This document shows positions 1-5,985 of a DNA stretch of 8,540 nt, in pieces. Source of the DNA: Pseudomonadota bacterium (GTDB lineage: Bacteria > Pseudomonadota > Alphaproteobacteria > Rhizobiales > Xanthobacteraceae). The stretch spans positions 1 to 8,540 of the forward strand of contig JAEWCJ010000367.1 of assembly GCA_023390695.1 (NCBI GenBank), written 5' to 3'. A program made the translations under genes and the position numbers. How positions within the stretch are numbered: position 1 is the first letter of the stretch; each line of letters starts with the position of its first letter. Below the pieces are notes generated by a model. That model saw only the letters and a program-made list of their open reading frames with translations, did no database searches and was not told the origin of the DNA.

Positions 1-850
1 CGGCGGAGTCGATCTCGACCCCGCGGTTCATCGGCCCCGGATGCATCACCAGCGCGTCCGGCTTCGCGTAACCGAGCTTTTTCTGATCCAGGCCAAAATA
101 AGCGAAATATTCCTGAGTCGAGGGCACAAACGATCCGTTCATGCGCTCGCGCTGCAATCGCAGCATCATGACGATGTCGGCGTCGGCGAGCCCTGCGCGC
201 ATGTCGCGCGTGACCTCGACGCCGAGGCGCTCGATACCCGGAGGCAACAGGGTGGAGGGGGCGACGACGCGCACGCGGGCGCCAAGGGCGTTGAGCAGGA
301 TGATGTTGGAGCGCGCAACGCGCGAATGCAGGATATCGCCGCAGATGGCGACCGTGAGGCCTTCGATGCGGCCTTTGTTGCGGCGAATGGTGAGGGCATC
401 GAGCAATGCCTGGGTCGGGTGCTCATGGGCCCCGTCGCCGGCATTGATGACCGAGCCGTCGACCTTCTGCGACAGCAATTCAACCGCCCCCGACGCGTGA
501 TGCCGCATCACCAGAATATCGGGATGCATGGCATTCAGCGTGATCGCGGTATCGATCAATGTCTCGCCCTTCTTAATGGAGGACGAGCCGACCGACATGT
601 TCATCACGTCGGCGCCCAGCCGCTTTCCGGCCAGTTCGAACGACGATTGGGTGCGCGTGGACGATTCGAAGAACAGGTTGATCTGCGTGCGGCCGCGCAG
701 CGATGTGCGCTTCTTTTCGACCTGCCGGTTCAGATCGACAAATTCCTCGGACAGGTCGAGCAGGCCGGTGATCTCGGCGTGCGACAGCCCCTCGATCCCC
801 AACAGGTGACGACGGTTGAGGACGAATGAGGATTTCGTGGCGATGTTCAT
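1..850 (-). CDS. pyrB: Aspartate carbamoyltransferase catalytic subunit, 3' end cut by window edge
   Basis: Cytoplasmic enzyme that joins carbamoyl phosphate and L-aspartate to give N-carbamoyl-L-aspartate, the first committed step of pyrimidine synthesis. Reading in from the start codon at 850, 283 codons are visible and the frame is still open at the left edge; the family is about 310-320 residues, so roughly 30-35 residues are missing. Visible family motifs are the carbamoyl-phosphate loop FFESSTRT (residues 60-67), [10 protein letters not shown] from residue 142, and [11 protein letters not shown] from residue 270, which contributes to the active site. The N-terminal stretch ([17 protein letters not shown]) also matches rhizobial PyrB as I remember it, supporting this start. 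No convincing Shine-Dalgarno sequence precedes the ATG, and a promoter-like pair sits immediately upstream, so the transcript may be leaderless. It is divergent from the AidB-type gene. The partner pyrC often follows pyrB in this group and would lie outside the window. Confidence 0.97.
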   Translation of the reverse strand, partial: MNIATKSSFVLNRRHLLGIEGLSHAEITGLLDLSEEFVDLNRQVEKKRTSLRGRTQINLFFESSTRTQSSFELAGKRLGADVMNMSVGSSSIKKGETLIDTAITLNAMHPDILVMRHHASGAVELLSQKVDGSVINAGDGAHEHPTQALLDALTIRRNKGRIEGLTVAICGDILHSRVARSNIILLNALGARVRVVAPSTLLPPGIERLGVEVTRDMRAGLADADIVMMLRLQRERMNGSFVPSTQEYFAYFGLDQKKLGYAKPDALVMHPGPMNRGVEIDSA

Positions 851-860
851 TAAAGCCGGC

Positions 861-889
861 TCTATAGGCCGATTGAGATCACCCCGCAA
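861..889 (-). promoter_or_regulatory. Candidate promoter for pyrB
   Basis: On the minus strand, TTGCGG (884-889) and TATAGA (861-866) are separated by 17 bases, resembling a housekeeping sigma-70 promoter (3 of 6 and 4 of 6 consensus bases). Only 10 bases separate the -10 box from the pyrB ATG at 850. Transcription would therefore begin about 3-5 bases before the start codon, which fits the absence of a Shine-Dalgarno sequence. This is a pattern match only. Confidence 0.4.
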
Positions 890-940
890 GATCACAATGG
901 CGCGATCCCCAGCTCGTGAGCGGGAAAGACGTTTCCGTGG

Positions 941-964
941 TAAAATTTTGACCAAACGCAGGGG
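941..964 (+). promoter_or_regulatory. Possible -10 box and ribosome binding site of the AidB-type gene
   Basis: TAAAAT at 941-946 matches 5 of 6 bases of the -10 consensus, and AGGGG at 960-964 is a Shine-Dalgarno-like purine run 7 bases before the ATG at 972. No good -35 hexamer lies 16-18 bases upstream of the -10 box, so the promoter would need an activator or lies elsewhere. The ribosome binding site decides the start: the in-frame ATG at 897 has no comparable purine run. Confidence 0.3.
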
Positions 965-971
965 ATCCGCC

Positions 972-2576
972 ATGGCCGGCAGCAGCGCTGACGAGAACCA
1001 GACGCCGCCCTATGTGGAGGTCGATCTGTTCAGGAGCGATCTTCCCCTTCAGGAAGCGGTGACCGCCAATGGCGCCAAAGACGATGGTGAGGCTTTGTCC
1101 GCCTTCGGGCGCCGCTGGGGCACAGCCTTCATGGCCGACCAGGCCCGGGCCGCCAATCGGAACCCGCCGGTCCTGCAAGACAACATTGTCACTTTCGACC
1201 CTGCCTATCATCACTTCATGTCCGAGAGCATGCGGGAGGAGCTTCATTGCAGGACGTGGATGCGAGACGGCCAGCCGACGCCGCCACCTTCGGAAGTCGC
1301 CCGCGCCGCCCGCTTCTACATGGTGGCGCAAGTCGAAAACGGGCACATGTGCCCGATCACCATGACCCGCGCGTCGGTAGCGGCTCTGCGAGCGTCTCCG
1401 GATCTTTTGCGGTTGCTGCTGCCGAAGATTATGGCGCCTGGATACGACCCGTCGTTCCGGCGTTGGCATGAGAAGAATGCCATCACGCTCGGCATGGGGA
1501 TGACCGAGAAACAGGGCGGGACCGATGTGCGCGCGAACACGACCTGCGCCGTGCGCACAAGCGAGGGCTATTCGATCTCGGGCCACAAGTGGTTCATGTC
1601 GGCGCCAATGTCCGACGGGTTCATCGTGCTGGCGCAGGCCCATGCGGGATTGAGCTGTTTCTTCATGCCCCGTTTCCGGCCGGACGGCGAAGTCAACGGC
1701 CTCCATTTCCAGAGTCTCAAGGACAAGCTTGGCAATTGGTCGAATGCGTCGGCGGAGGTCGAGTTCCATGATGCGTTTGCTCTCATTCTCGGCGACGAGG
1801 GGCAGGGCGTCCGGACGATTTTGCAGATGGTGCAGTTGACCCGGGTCGATTGCGCCATTTCGTCCGCCGGCATGATGCGGATGGCGCTTGTTCAGGCGTT
1901 GCATCACGCCCGGCATCGCATTGTGTTTCAAAAGAAATTGATCGATCAGCCGATGATGCGGAATGTCCTGGCCGACATGGCGCTCGACGTGGAGGGAGCG
2001 CTCGCCGTCGTGCTGCGTTTGTGCCGCTCTTTTGATCTCGCGCCTCACAATGAGTTTGAGGCTGCGCGGGCACGACTGCTGACCCCGGCAATCAAATACT
2101 GGATTTGCAAGACCGCACCGGCATTTATCTACGAGGCGATGGAGTGTCTGGGCGGTAATGGCTACGTCGAAGACTCAATTCTGCCCCGCCTTTATCGCGA
2201 AGCGCCGGTGAATGCGATCTGGGAAGGGTCCGGTAATGTCATGGCGCTAGACGTTTTGCGCGCGGCGGCAAGAAACGATGATACCCGCAGCGTGATCCAG
2301 GCTTTATCGGACGAGGCCGGAGGCGCTGATGATGCCGTTCAATCAATAGTGAAAGCACTGAAAGCACCCGGCGCCGAATCTCAGGCGAGGGGCGTTACCG
2401 AACGACTCGCACGTCTGGCAGCCGCGGCCGCACTCGCCGAGAGTGCTCCGGACGTTGCTGAGGATTTCATAAGATTTCGTTTGAATGCAGCGCCCGTCCG
2501 CAACGGAACTTACGGTGCGTGCGATATTGCGAGCGCATCATCACGCTTGCTTGAACGCGTTCTTCCGACTTTCTGA
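972..2576 (+). CDS. AidB-type acyl-CoA dehydrogenase family protein
   Basis: A 534-residue flavoprotein of the acyl-CoA dehydrogenase superfamily, AidB subgroup. E. coli AidB (about 541 residues) binds FAD and DNA and is induced in the adaptive response to alkylating agents, but its physiological substrate is unsettled. The sequence shows an AidB-like N-terminus ([13 protein letters not shown]), [13 protein letters not shown] (residues 175-187), [12 protein letters not shown] (204-215), [17 protein letters not shown] (from 249), [11 protein letters not shown] (390-400) and [15 protein letters not shown]. Glu418 in the WEGSGN motif sits where medium-chain acyl-CoA dehydrogenase has its catalytic base (Glu376), so dehydrogenase chemistry is not ruled out. 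The length past this motif, about 115 residues, is consistent with the extra C-terminal helical domain of AidB proteins. The start at 972 is chosen for its purine-rich ribosome binding site and because the homologous N-terminus begins just after it; the frame is open upstream, with another ATG at 897. I give no gene symbol because AidB function cannot be read from sequence. Confidence 0.93.
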   Translation: MAGSSADENQTPPYVEVDLFRSDLPLQEAVTANGAKDDGEALSAFGRRWGTAFMADQARAANRNPPVLQDNIVTFDPAYHHFMSESMREELHCRTWMRDGQPTPPPSEVARAARFYMVAQVENGHMCPITMTRASVAALRASPDLLRLLLPKIMAPGYDPSFRRWHEKNAITLGMGMTEKQGGTDVRANTTCAVRTSEGYSISGHKWFMSAPMSDGFIVLAQAHAGLSCFFMPRFRPDGEVNGLHFQSLKDKLGNWSNASAEVEFHDAFALILGDEGQGVRTILQMVQLTRVDCAISSAGMMRMALVQALHHARHRIVFQKKLIDQPMMRNVLADMALDVEGALAVVLRLCRSFDLAPHNEFEAARARLLTPAIKYWICKTAPAFIYEAMECLGGNGYVEDSILPRLYREAPVNAIWEGSGNVMALDVLRAAARNDDTRSVIQALSDEAGGADDAVQSIVKALKAPGAESQARGVTERLARLAAAAALAESAPDVAEDFIRFRLNAAPVRNGTYGACDIASASSRLLERVLPTF

Positions 2577-2657
2577 TGTCGGAACGAGCAATGCCATGCC
2601 GCGTTGCACAAGCGAGGAAGGTGCGGCCGTGTGGCAGCACCGGGGCGTTCATGCGTA

Positions 2658-2677
2658 AAAAACGTGGAGACGTTTTT
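2658..2677 (+). promoter_or_regulatory. Perfect hairpin presenting the ribosome binding site in its loop
   Basis: AAAAACGT (2658-2665) and ACGTTTTT (2670-2677) are perfectly complementary. The 4-base loop GGAG (2666-2669) is the Shine-Dalgarno sequence of the gene that starts at 2678, and the 3' arm ends at the base before the ATG. A GGA in the loop of a short stem over a ribosome binding site is the typical form of a CsrA/RsmA target. A thermosensitive or purely structural role is equally possible. The inverted repeat is directly visible; the function is inferred. Confidence 0.5.
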
Positions 2678-3001
2678 ATGAAAACGTTCGTGAAAAACTC
2701 GCTTGCACTCGCCCTTGCTGGAGTTGTGACGCTTGCTGCAGCATCACCGACATTCGCGCGCAGCTGGAGATATGGACCCGCAGTAGGAGCGGGCGTCGCT
2801 GCCGGTGCCATTGTCGGTGCCGCCGCGGCTGCGAATGCAGCGGCTTATGGTCCTGCCTATCAAGCTTATGCCTACGCGCCCGGTCCAGCCTATGGAGCTT
2901 ATGGACCGGGATATGGCTATCGGTCGGACGGCTCCGACGGCATTAGCGGCTGTGCCACAGAGGGCAATTATGGTGGCAAAACTGACTTCGGCGCGTGCTG
3001 A
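2678..3001 (+). CDS. Small exported Gly/Ala/Tyr-rich protein of unknown function
   Basis: A 107-residue protein with a clear Sec signal peptide: a basic start (MKTFVK), hydrophobic core LALALAGVVTLAAA and likely cleavage after TFA at residue 27. The mature part has an Ala/Gly stretch (about 33-56, VGAGVAAGAIVGAAAAANAA), which could form a glycine-zipper-like helix. A Tyr/Gly/Pro/Ala segment follows (57-81, repeated AYGP-like units), then a polar tail with two cysteines, Cys92 and the C-terminal Cys107. Such proteins are common in Rhizobiales envelopes, but I do not recognise a named family. GGAG at 2666-2669, 8 bases before the ATG, supports this start. The frame is open upstream to an ATG at 2576 that overlaps the preceding TGA (TGATG); starting there would put 34 mostly polar residues before the signal peptide, which is unlikely. 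The gene is followed by a strong terminator, so it closes the transcript. Confidence 0.75.
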   Translation: MKTFVKNSLALALAGVVTLAAASPTFARSWRYGPAVGAGVAAGAIVGAAAAANAAAYGPAYQAYAYAPGPAYGAYGPGYGYRSDGSDGISGCATEGNYGGKTDFGAC

Positions 3002-3035
3002 GTCAGACCTCCATTAAGTGCACACAAGCGATGCG

Positions 3036-3068
3036 AAGGCGGTCCGGTTGGACCGCCTTTTCTTTCTT
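3036..3068 (+). terminator. Rho-independent terminator
   Basis: AAGGCGGTCC (3036-3045) pairs perfectly with GGACCGCCTT (3050-3059) around a GGTT tetraloop, and the T-rich tract TTTTCTTTCTT (3058-3068) follows directly. This ends transcription of the small exported protein gene, and possibly of the AidB-type gene, and isolates them from the DUF5993/dsbB pair downstream. Confidence 0.92.
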
Positions 3069-3115
3069 GTGTCTCATAACGCTCGGAATGGCTGATGACT
3101 TTTCGCGATCAATGC

Positions 3116-3136
3116 GCGAATCTCGGATAGATTCGC
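3116..3136. repeat. Perfect 8-base inverted repeat upstream of the DUF5993/dsbB pair
   Basis: GCGAATCT (3116-3123) and AGATTCGC (3129-3136) are exact reverse complements separated by CGGAT. If the small membrane protein starts at 3154, this element lies 17 bases before its start codon and could be a repressor operator or a leader hairpin. If translation begins at the upstream ATG (3088), it is coding sequence. No T-run follows, so it is not a terminator. Confidence 0.4.
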
Positions 3137-3153
3137 TGCGGGGCGCGCTCTTC

Positions 3154-3309
3154 ATGATGACCATACCGTTTTTCGTGTTTGCGGCCGGACTGGCTGCTGT
3201 TTGGACGGGCAACAGGACCGTCGCCTTGGGATGCTGGACGCTGGGTGTTCTGGCGACCCTTCTCCTGTTTCGCGCTCATGCGACGTCTGAACTCGGCCTG
3301 GGTCTATAG
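3154..3309 (+). CDS. DUF5993-like small membrane protein next to DsbB
   Basis: A 51-residue protein, almost entirely two hydrophobic segments (about residues 2-17, IPFFVFAAGLAAVW, and 23-40, VALGCWTLGVLATLLLF), ending in RAHATSELGLGL. The two helices joined by a short polar turn (TGNRT) and the ending LLFRAHAT.-L-L resemble, from memory, the DUF5993 family, whose members are about 50 residues and often precede a disulfide bond formation protein B gene. Its function is unknown; an accessory role for the oxidase is a guess from neighbourhood. The TAG at 3307-3309 lies 2 bases before the dsbB start, so the two are almost certainly co-transcribed and probably translationally coupled. Family length favours the ATG at 3154 (with a GCGGGG purine run about 10 bases upstream); the frame also has an ATG at 3088, which would give 73 residues, with no good ribosome binding site there. 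Confidence 0.7.
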   Translation: MMTIPFFVFAAGLAAVWTGNRTVALGCWTLGVLATLLLFRAHATSELGLGL

Positions 3310-3311
3310 TC

Positions 3312-3860
3312 ATGTCTCCGGATTTTTCGGTGCGCCTGAATGCGCTGGGACTTCTCGCGATAAGCGGTGTTCTTGCTTTCGCCTTCGTCGATCAGATCGT
3401 TTATGGCGATTTGCCCTGTCCGCTCTGTATCTTGCAGCGTGCAGGCTTTGTCGCGGCCGGGTTTGGACTGGCGCTCAATCTGCGGTTCGGACCGCGTCCC
3501 AGCCATTATGCAATCATGATACTCGGGGCATTTGCCGGAGGCGTGATTGCCCTGCGTCAGGTCGCGCTGCATGTCGTTCCCGGCAGCGGATCATATGGCA
3601 GCGCGTTCCTCGGGCTCCATTTCTACACGTGGGCGTTTGTTCTGTTCTGCCTGATCGTCGTTGGAAGCGCGATGATGCTGCTGTTTGACCGGCAGTTCCG
3701 GGATGCGGAGAAAAGTTCGGCTGCGTTATCGGGCCTGGCGCTGGCCGTATTCGGATTGTTCGCCCTGCTGACATTCGGCAACGGCGTATCGACATTGCTC
3801 GAATGCGCTGGCGGGCTCTGTCCGGACGATCCGACCGGGTATCTGTTGCTGCAAAAATAG
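3312..3860 (+). CDS. dsbB: DsbB-family disulfide bond formation protein B, five-helix variant
   Basis: A 182-residue inner-membrane thiol oxidase; family members reoxidise periplasmic DsbA and pass electrons to quinone. Predicted helices are about residues 10-30, 41-57, 66-86, 105-125 and 137-162. The CPLC redox pair (Cys36, Cys39) follows helix 1 in the first periplasmic loop, and Arg43 aligns with the quinone-contacting Arg48 of E. coli DsbB (CVLCIYER versus CPLCILQR). In E. coli the second pair (Cys104, Cys130) is in the second periplasmic loop. Here that loop (87-104) is short and has no cysteine. Instead Cys165 and Cys170 (ECAGGLCPDD) lie in a tail after an extra helix, which would place them in the periplasm if the N-terminus is cytoplasmic. 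One further cysteine, Cys113, is within helix 4. The upstream DUF5993-like gene is coupled by a 2-base gap; the start at 3312 lacks a strong ribosome binding site, consistent with coupling. Whether it serves a general DsbA or a dedicated partner is not visible. Confidence 0.9.
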   Translation: MSPDFSVRLNALGLLAISGVLAFAFVDQIVYGDLPCPLCILQRAGFVAAGFGLALNLRFGPRPSHYAIMILGAFAGGVIALRQVALHVVPGSGSYGSAFLGLHFYTWAFVLFCLIVVGSAMMLLFDRQFRDAEKSSAALSGLALAVFGLFALLTFGNGVSTLLECAGGLCPDDPTGYLLLQK

Positions 3861-3862
3861 CG

Positions 3863-4342
3863 TCAACCGCCGGCGGCTCTGGCCAGCCGGTCCAGCGCGC
3901 CCTGCAGGATGAAGGCGGCTGCGTGTTGGTCGATGACGGCGGCGCGTTTGGCGCGGCTGGCATCGGCGGCAATGAGGTCTCTTTCGACGGCAGCCGTGGA
4001 AAGCCGTTCGTCCCAGAGGGCGATGGGAAGATCGGTCAGCTTGGCGAAGTTGCGGGCAAAGGAACGGGTCGATTGGGCGCGCGGTCCTTCGGAACCGTCC
4101 ATGTTCAAGGGCAATCCCAACACAAAACCGACCGCGCGCCGTTCCGCCGCCAGAGCAAGAATGCGTGCAGCATCCTTGGTGAAGGTCTTGCGGGCGATCG
4201 TTTCGACGCCGGTGGCAAGTCGGCGATCCGGATCCGAACTGGCCACACCGACCGTCTTGGTTCCGAGGTCGAGCCCGATCAACGCGCCGCGCTCCGGCCA
4301 AAGCGGTGCGGCGTCTGACAGGGCTACGATAGGCGCGGACAT
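3863..4342 (-). CDS. ruvX: RuvX/YqgF family putative Holliday junction resolvase
   Basis: A 159-residue cytoplasmic protein with an RNase H-like fold. Family members are implicated in Holliday junction resolution and in 16S rRNA 5'-end maturation. Motifs: GLDLGTKTVGVASSD (residues 23-37, containing acidic Asp25), GLPLNMDGSEGPRA (76-89), LWDERLST (109-116) and the C-terminal DQHAAAFILQGALD (138-151, with acidic Asp138). These carry the acidic positions expected in an active member. The frame continues upstream to a GTG at 4393, but the start at 4342 (MSAPIVALSDAAPLW) is preferred because family members begin shortly before the GLDLG strand and the extra 17 residues are polar and unconserved. 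No clear Shine-Dalgarno is seen for either. It is convergent with dsbB, with only 2 bases between stop codons, and divergent from the hydrolase gene at 4446. Confidence 0.94.
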   Translation of the reverse strand: MSAPIVALSDAAPLWPERGALIGLDLGTKTVGVASSDPDRRLATGVETIARKTFTKDAARILALAAERRAVGFVLGLPLNMDGSEGPRAQSTRSFARNFAKLTDLPIALWDERLSTAAVERDLIAADASRAKRAAVIDQHAAAFILQGALDRLARAAGG

Positions 4343-4382
4343 GCTGAGCGACTTGGTTCTTTGATTCGAGGTCTGAGCCTTG

Positions 4383-4412
4383 TTGTCTGGCACAGGCGAT
4401 TCTAGGTACTAT
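4383..4412 (+). promoter_or_regulatory. Candidate promoter for the hydrolase/CPBP operon
   Basis: TTGTCT (4383-4388) and TACTAT (4407-4412) are 18 bases apart, each matching 4 of 6 consensus bases. Transcription would start near 4419, leaving a leader of about 27 bases that includes the purine-rich GAGAA (4436-4440) just before the ATG at 4446. Position and orientation fit, but the match is moderate. Confidence 0.35.
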
Positions 4413-4445
4413 CAAAACCGATCAGAGAAAAGCGCGAGAACACGC

Positions 4446-5144
4446 ATGCAGATCACCTGGTATGGCCATTCCGCATTCCGGCTCGATTTCGGCGCGCACG
4501 CCGTCCTCATCGATCCCTTCTTCACGGGCAATCCCGCCTTCGCGTCAGACCGTGCTGCCGCCATCAAGGATGTCAGCCATATCGTGCTGACCCATGGTCA
4601 TGCGGATCATGTGGGGGACACCCTCGAGATTTCCAAAGCGACCGGCGCCAAGGTCGTTGCCAGTTATGATCTGTGCATGTGGCTTGCAGGAAAGGGGTTG
4701 CAGACGTTCGATCCGATGAATACGGGCGGCACCACCGAACAGGGCGGTTTCACCGTCACGCTGGTGCGAGCCGATCATTCCTCCGGCGATATCGTCGATG
4801 GCACGCCGGTTTATCTTGGCAATCCCTGCGGCGCGATCATCAAGGCTGACGGCGAGCCGACAATCTACCACATGGGCGATACCGATATTTTCTCGGATAT
4901 GGGTTTGATTGCCGAGATTCATGAGCCGAAGATTGCCTTCGTGCCGATCGGCGACCGCTTCACGATGAATCCGCGCACGGCAGCTATGGCCGTCAGACGT
5001 TTCTTCAAACTCGATTCTGTCGTGCCCTGCCATTATGGCAGCTTCCCGATCATCGAACCGAATGCCGACAAGTTTGTTGCGGAAATGCAGGGAAGCGCAA
5101 CCAAGGTGATCGTGCCGGAAAAGGGACGAGCATTTTCCGCGTGA
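4446..5144 (+). CDS. UPF0173 family metal-dependent hydrolase (metallo-beta-lactamase fold)
   Basis: A 232-residue soluble protein matching the usual UPF0173 (YtkL-like) length of about 225-235. The N-terminus [16 protein letters not shown] and then [10 protein letters not shown] are typical of the family. Metal ligands are visible: the HGHADH motif (His50, His52, Asp54, His55), a further His111 (ADHSSGD), Asp145 (HMGDTD) and His196 (PCHYGSFP). This complete set suggests an active dinuclear zinc-type hydrolase. The natural substrate of this family is unknown to me. The frame is open upstream to 4380, but the family N-terminus and the purine-rich stretch at 4436-4440 favour the ATG at 4446. 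The next gene starts 12 bases after the stop and its ribosome binding site (GGAG, 5146-5149) begins one base after this stop codon, indicating an operon. Confidence 0.93.
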   Translation: MQITWYGHSAFRLDFGAHAVLIDPFFTGNPAFASDRAAAIKDVSHIVLTHGHADHVGDTLEISKATGAKVVASYDLCMWLAGKGLQTFDPMNTGGTTEQGGFTVTLVRADHSSGDIVDGTPVYLGNPCGAIIKADGEPTIYHMGDTDIFSDMGLIAEIHEPKIAFVPIGDRFTMNPRTAAMAVRRFFKLDSVVPCHYGSFPIIEPNADKFVAEMQGSATKVIVPEKGRAFSA

Positions 5145-5156
5145 CGGAGCCGCCGA

Positions 5157-5945
5157 ATGGCCGAAACCGACGTGCCGGCTGCCGCTGCGGAGCCGTCCTC
5201 TCCAAGCGGCGGATCCCGCCGGCCATGGATGTTCTGGGGAAGCTGTCTCTGGACCGGCGCGGCCATTCTGGTTTGGGTTCTCGTTCAGTTTCTGGTCGTT
5301 ATAGCGCTGTTGTTCTGGTTCGAGGCTGCGCCCGATCTGCCGATCTCGGACATCGAGACGTTCGCTTCGCATGCCTTGGTGGTGTCGGTCGTTTCCATCG
5401 TCGCCGTACCGGCCGAACTCGGCGTGATCTGGCTGGCCGTACGCCTCGCGCGGTGGCGTTTTGCGGACTACCTTGCTCTGGTATGGCCGAAACGCCGCGA
5501 CCTCATACTTGGGCTGATCTGCGTTGCCATCCTGTCGCCGCTGGCCGATCTGTCGTCCTATCTCGCCGGTCAACCTATCGTTCCCGATTTCGTCCGCAAT
5601 CTCTACCTGACGGCGCGTGATTCAGGCACGCTCTGGCTGGTGGCGATTGCGCTGGTTGTGGCCGCGCCGCTCGCCGAGGAACTCGTTTTCCGAGGATTTA
5701 TGTTTCGTGGCCTGGCGGAATCGCGCGTCGGAGTCGCAGGCGCGATCCTGATTCCGTCCGCCGTCTGGGCGGTCATGCATGTTCAGTACAGCCCGTTTTA
5801 CATCGTGCATATCTTCATCATCGGACTGTTATTCGGATGGCTGCGATGGCGCTCGGGATCGACGACGCTGACGCTGATCCTGCATGCCGTCATCAATCTG
5901 ATTTCGCTGATACAGGTCGCAATCCTGATCGAATGGATGACGTGA
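5157..5945 (+). CDS. CPBP family intramembrane metalloprotease-like protein
   Basis: A 262-residue multi-pass membrane protein of the CPBP (CAAX protease / bacteriocin-processing, Abi) family. After a polar Ala/Pro/Ser-rich N-terminus (1-24) it has about six to eight hydrophobic segments. The family signature is intact: Glu174-Glu175 and Arg179 (EELVFRG), His208 (WAVMHVQY) and His243/Asn247 (HAVIN). These are the residues that form the active site in Rce1-type glutamate intramembrane proteases, so it should be catalytically competent. Substrates are unknown; CPBP proteins elsewhere process prenylated proteins, bacteriocins or act in immunity to them. No bacteriocin-like peptide or prenylated-protein gene is nearby. 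The start is well supported by GGAG (5146-5149), 7 bases upstream. Its coupling to the UPF0173 hydrolase suggests co-expression but gives no function. Confidence 0.9.
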   Translation: MAETDVPAAAAEPSSPSGGSRRPWMFWGSCLWTGAAILVWVLVQFLVVIALLFWFEAAPDLPISDIETFASHALVVSVVSIVAVPAELGVIWLAVRLARWRFADYLALVWPKRRDLILGLICVAILSPLADLSSYLAGQPIVPDFVRNLYLTARDSGTLWLVAIALVVAAPLAEELVFRGFMFRGLAESRVGVAGAILIPSAVWAVMHVQYSPFYIVHIFIIGLLFGWLRWRSGSTTLTLILHAVINLISLIQVAILIEWMT

Positions 5946-5955
5946 CGCGTCATCC
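5935..5955 (+). other. Perfect hairpin spanning the CPBP stop codon
   Basis: GGATGACG (5935-5942) and CGTCATCC (5948-5955) are exact complements around a TGACG loop that contains the TGA stop (5943-5945). There is no T-run after it, so it is not a standard intrinsic terminator. It could still stall or protect the 3' end of the hydrolase/CPBP transcript, or act from the other strand at the end of the convergent gene at 5986. Confidence 0.4.
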
Positions 5956-5985
5956 CGCCAGCGTTTCCGCCGGTGAATAACCGAC

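Noticed and set aside
41..829. Plus-strand open frame of 262 codons over pyrB
   Set aside because: The minus strand encodes PyrB with all catalytic motifs; the plus-strand product is a compositional artefact.
879..2048. Long minus-strand open frame of about 389 codons opposite the AidB-type gene
   Set aside because: It is antisense to an unmistakable acyl-CoA dehydrogenase homologue. Its translation is rich in Arg, His and Gly without recognisable motifs, as expected from the reverse strand of GC-rich coding DNA.
2576..2677. N-terminal extension of the small exported protein from the ATG overlapping the AidB-type stop codon (TGATG)
   Set aside because: It would bury a textbook signal peptide 34 residues inside the protein, and a well-placed GGAG supports the start at 2678. 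Coupled translation of a short leader peptide cannot be fully excluded.
3869..3878. CCGCCGGCGG palindrome at the end of ruvX
   Set aside because: It is in coding sequence, such GC palindromes are frequent in this composition, and no T-run follows on either strand.
4545..5573. Long minus-strand open frame of about 342 codons across the hydrolase and CPBP genes
   Set aside because: It runs opposite two well-supported genes and across their junction, and its product shows no domain pattern; it is a reading-frame shadow.
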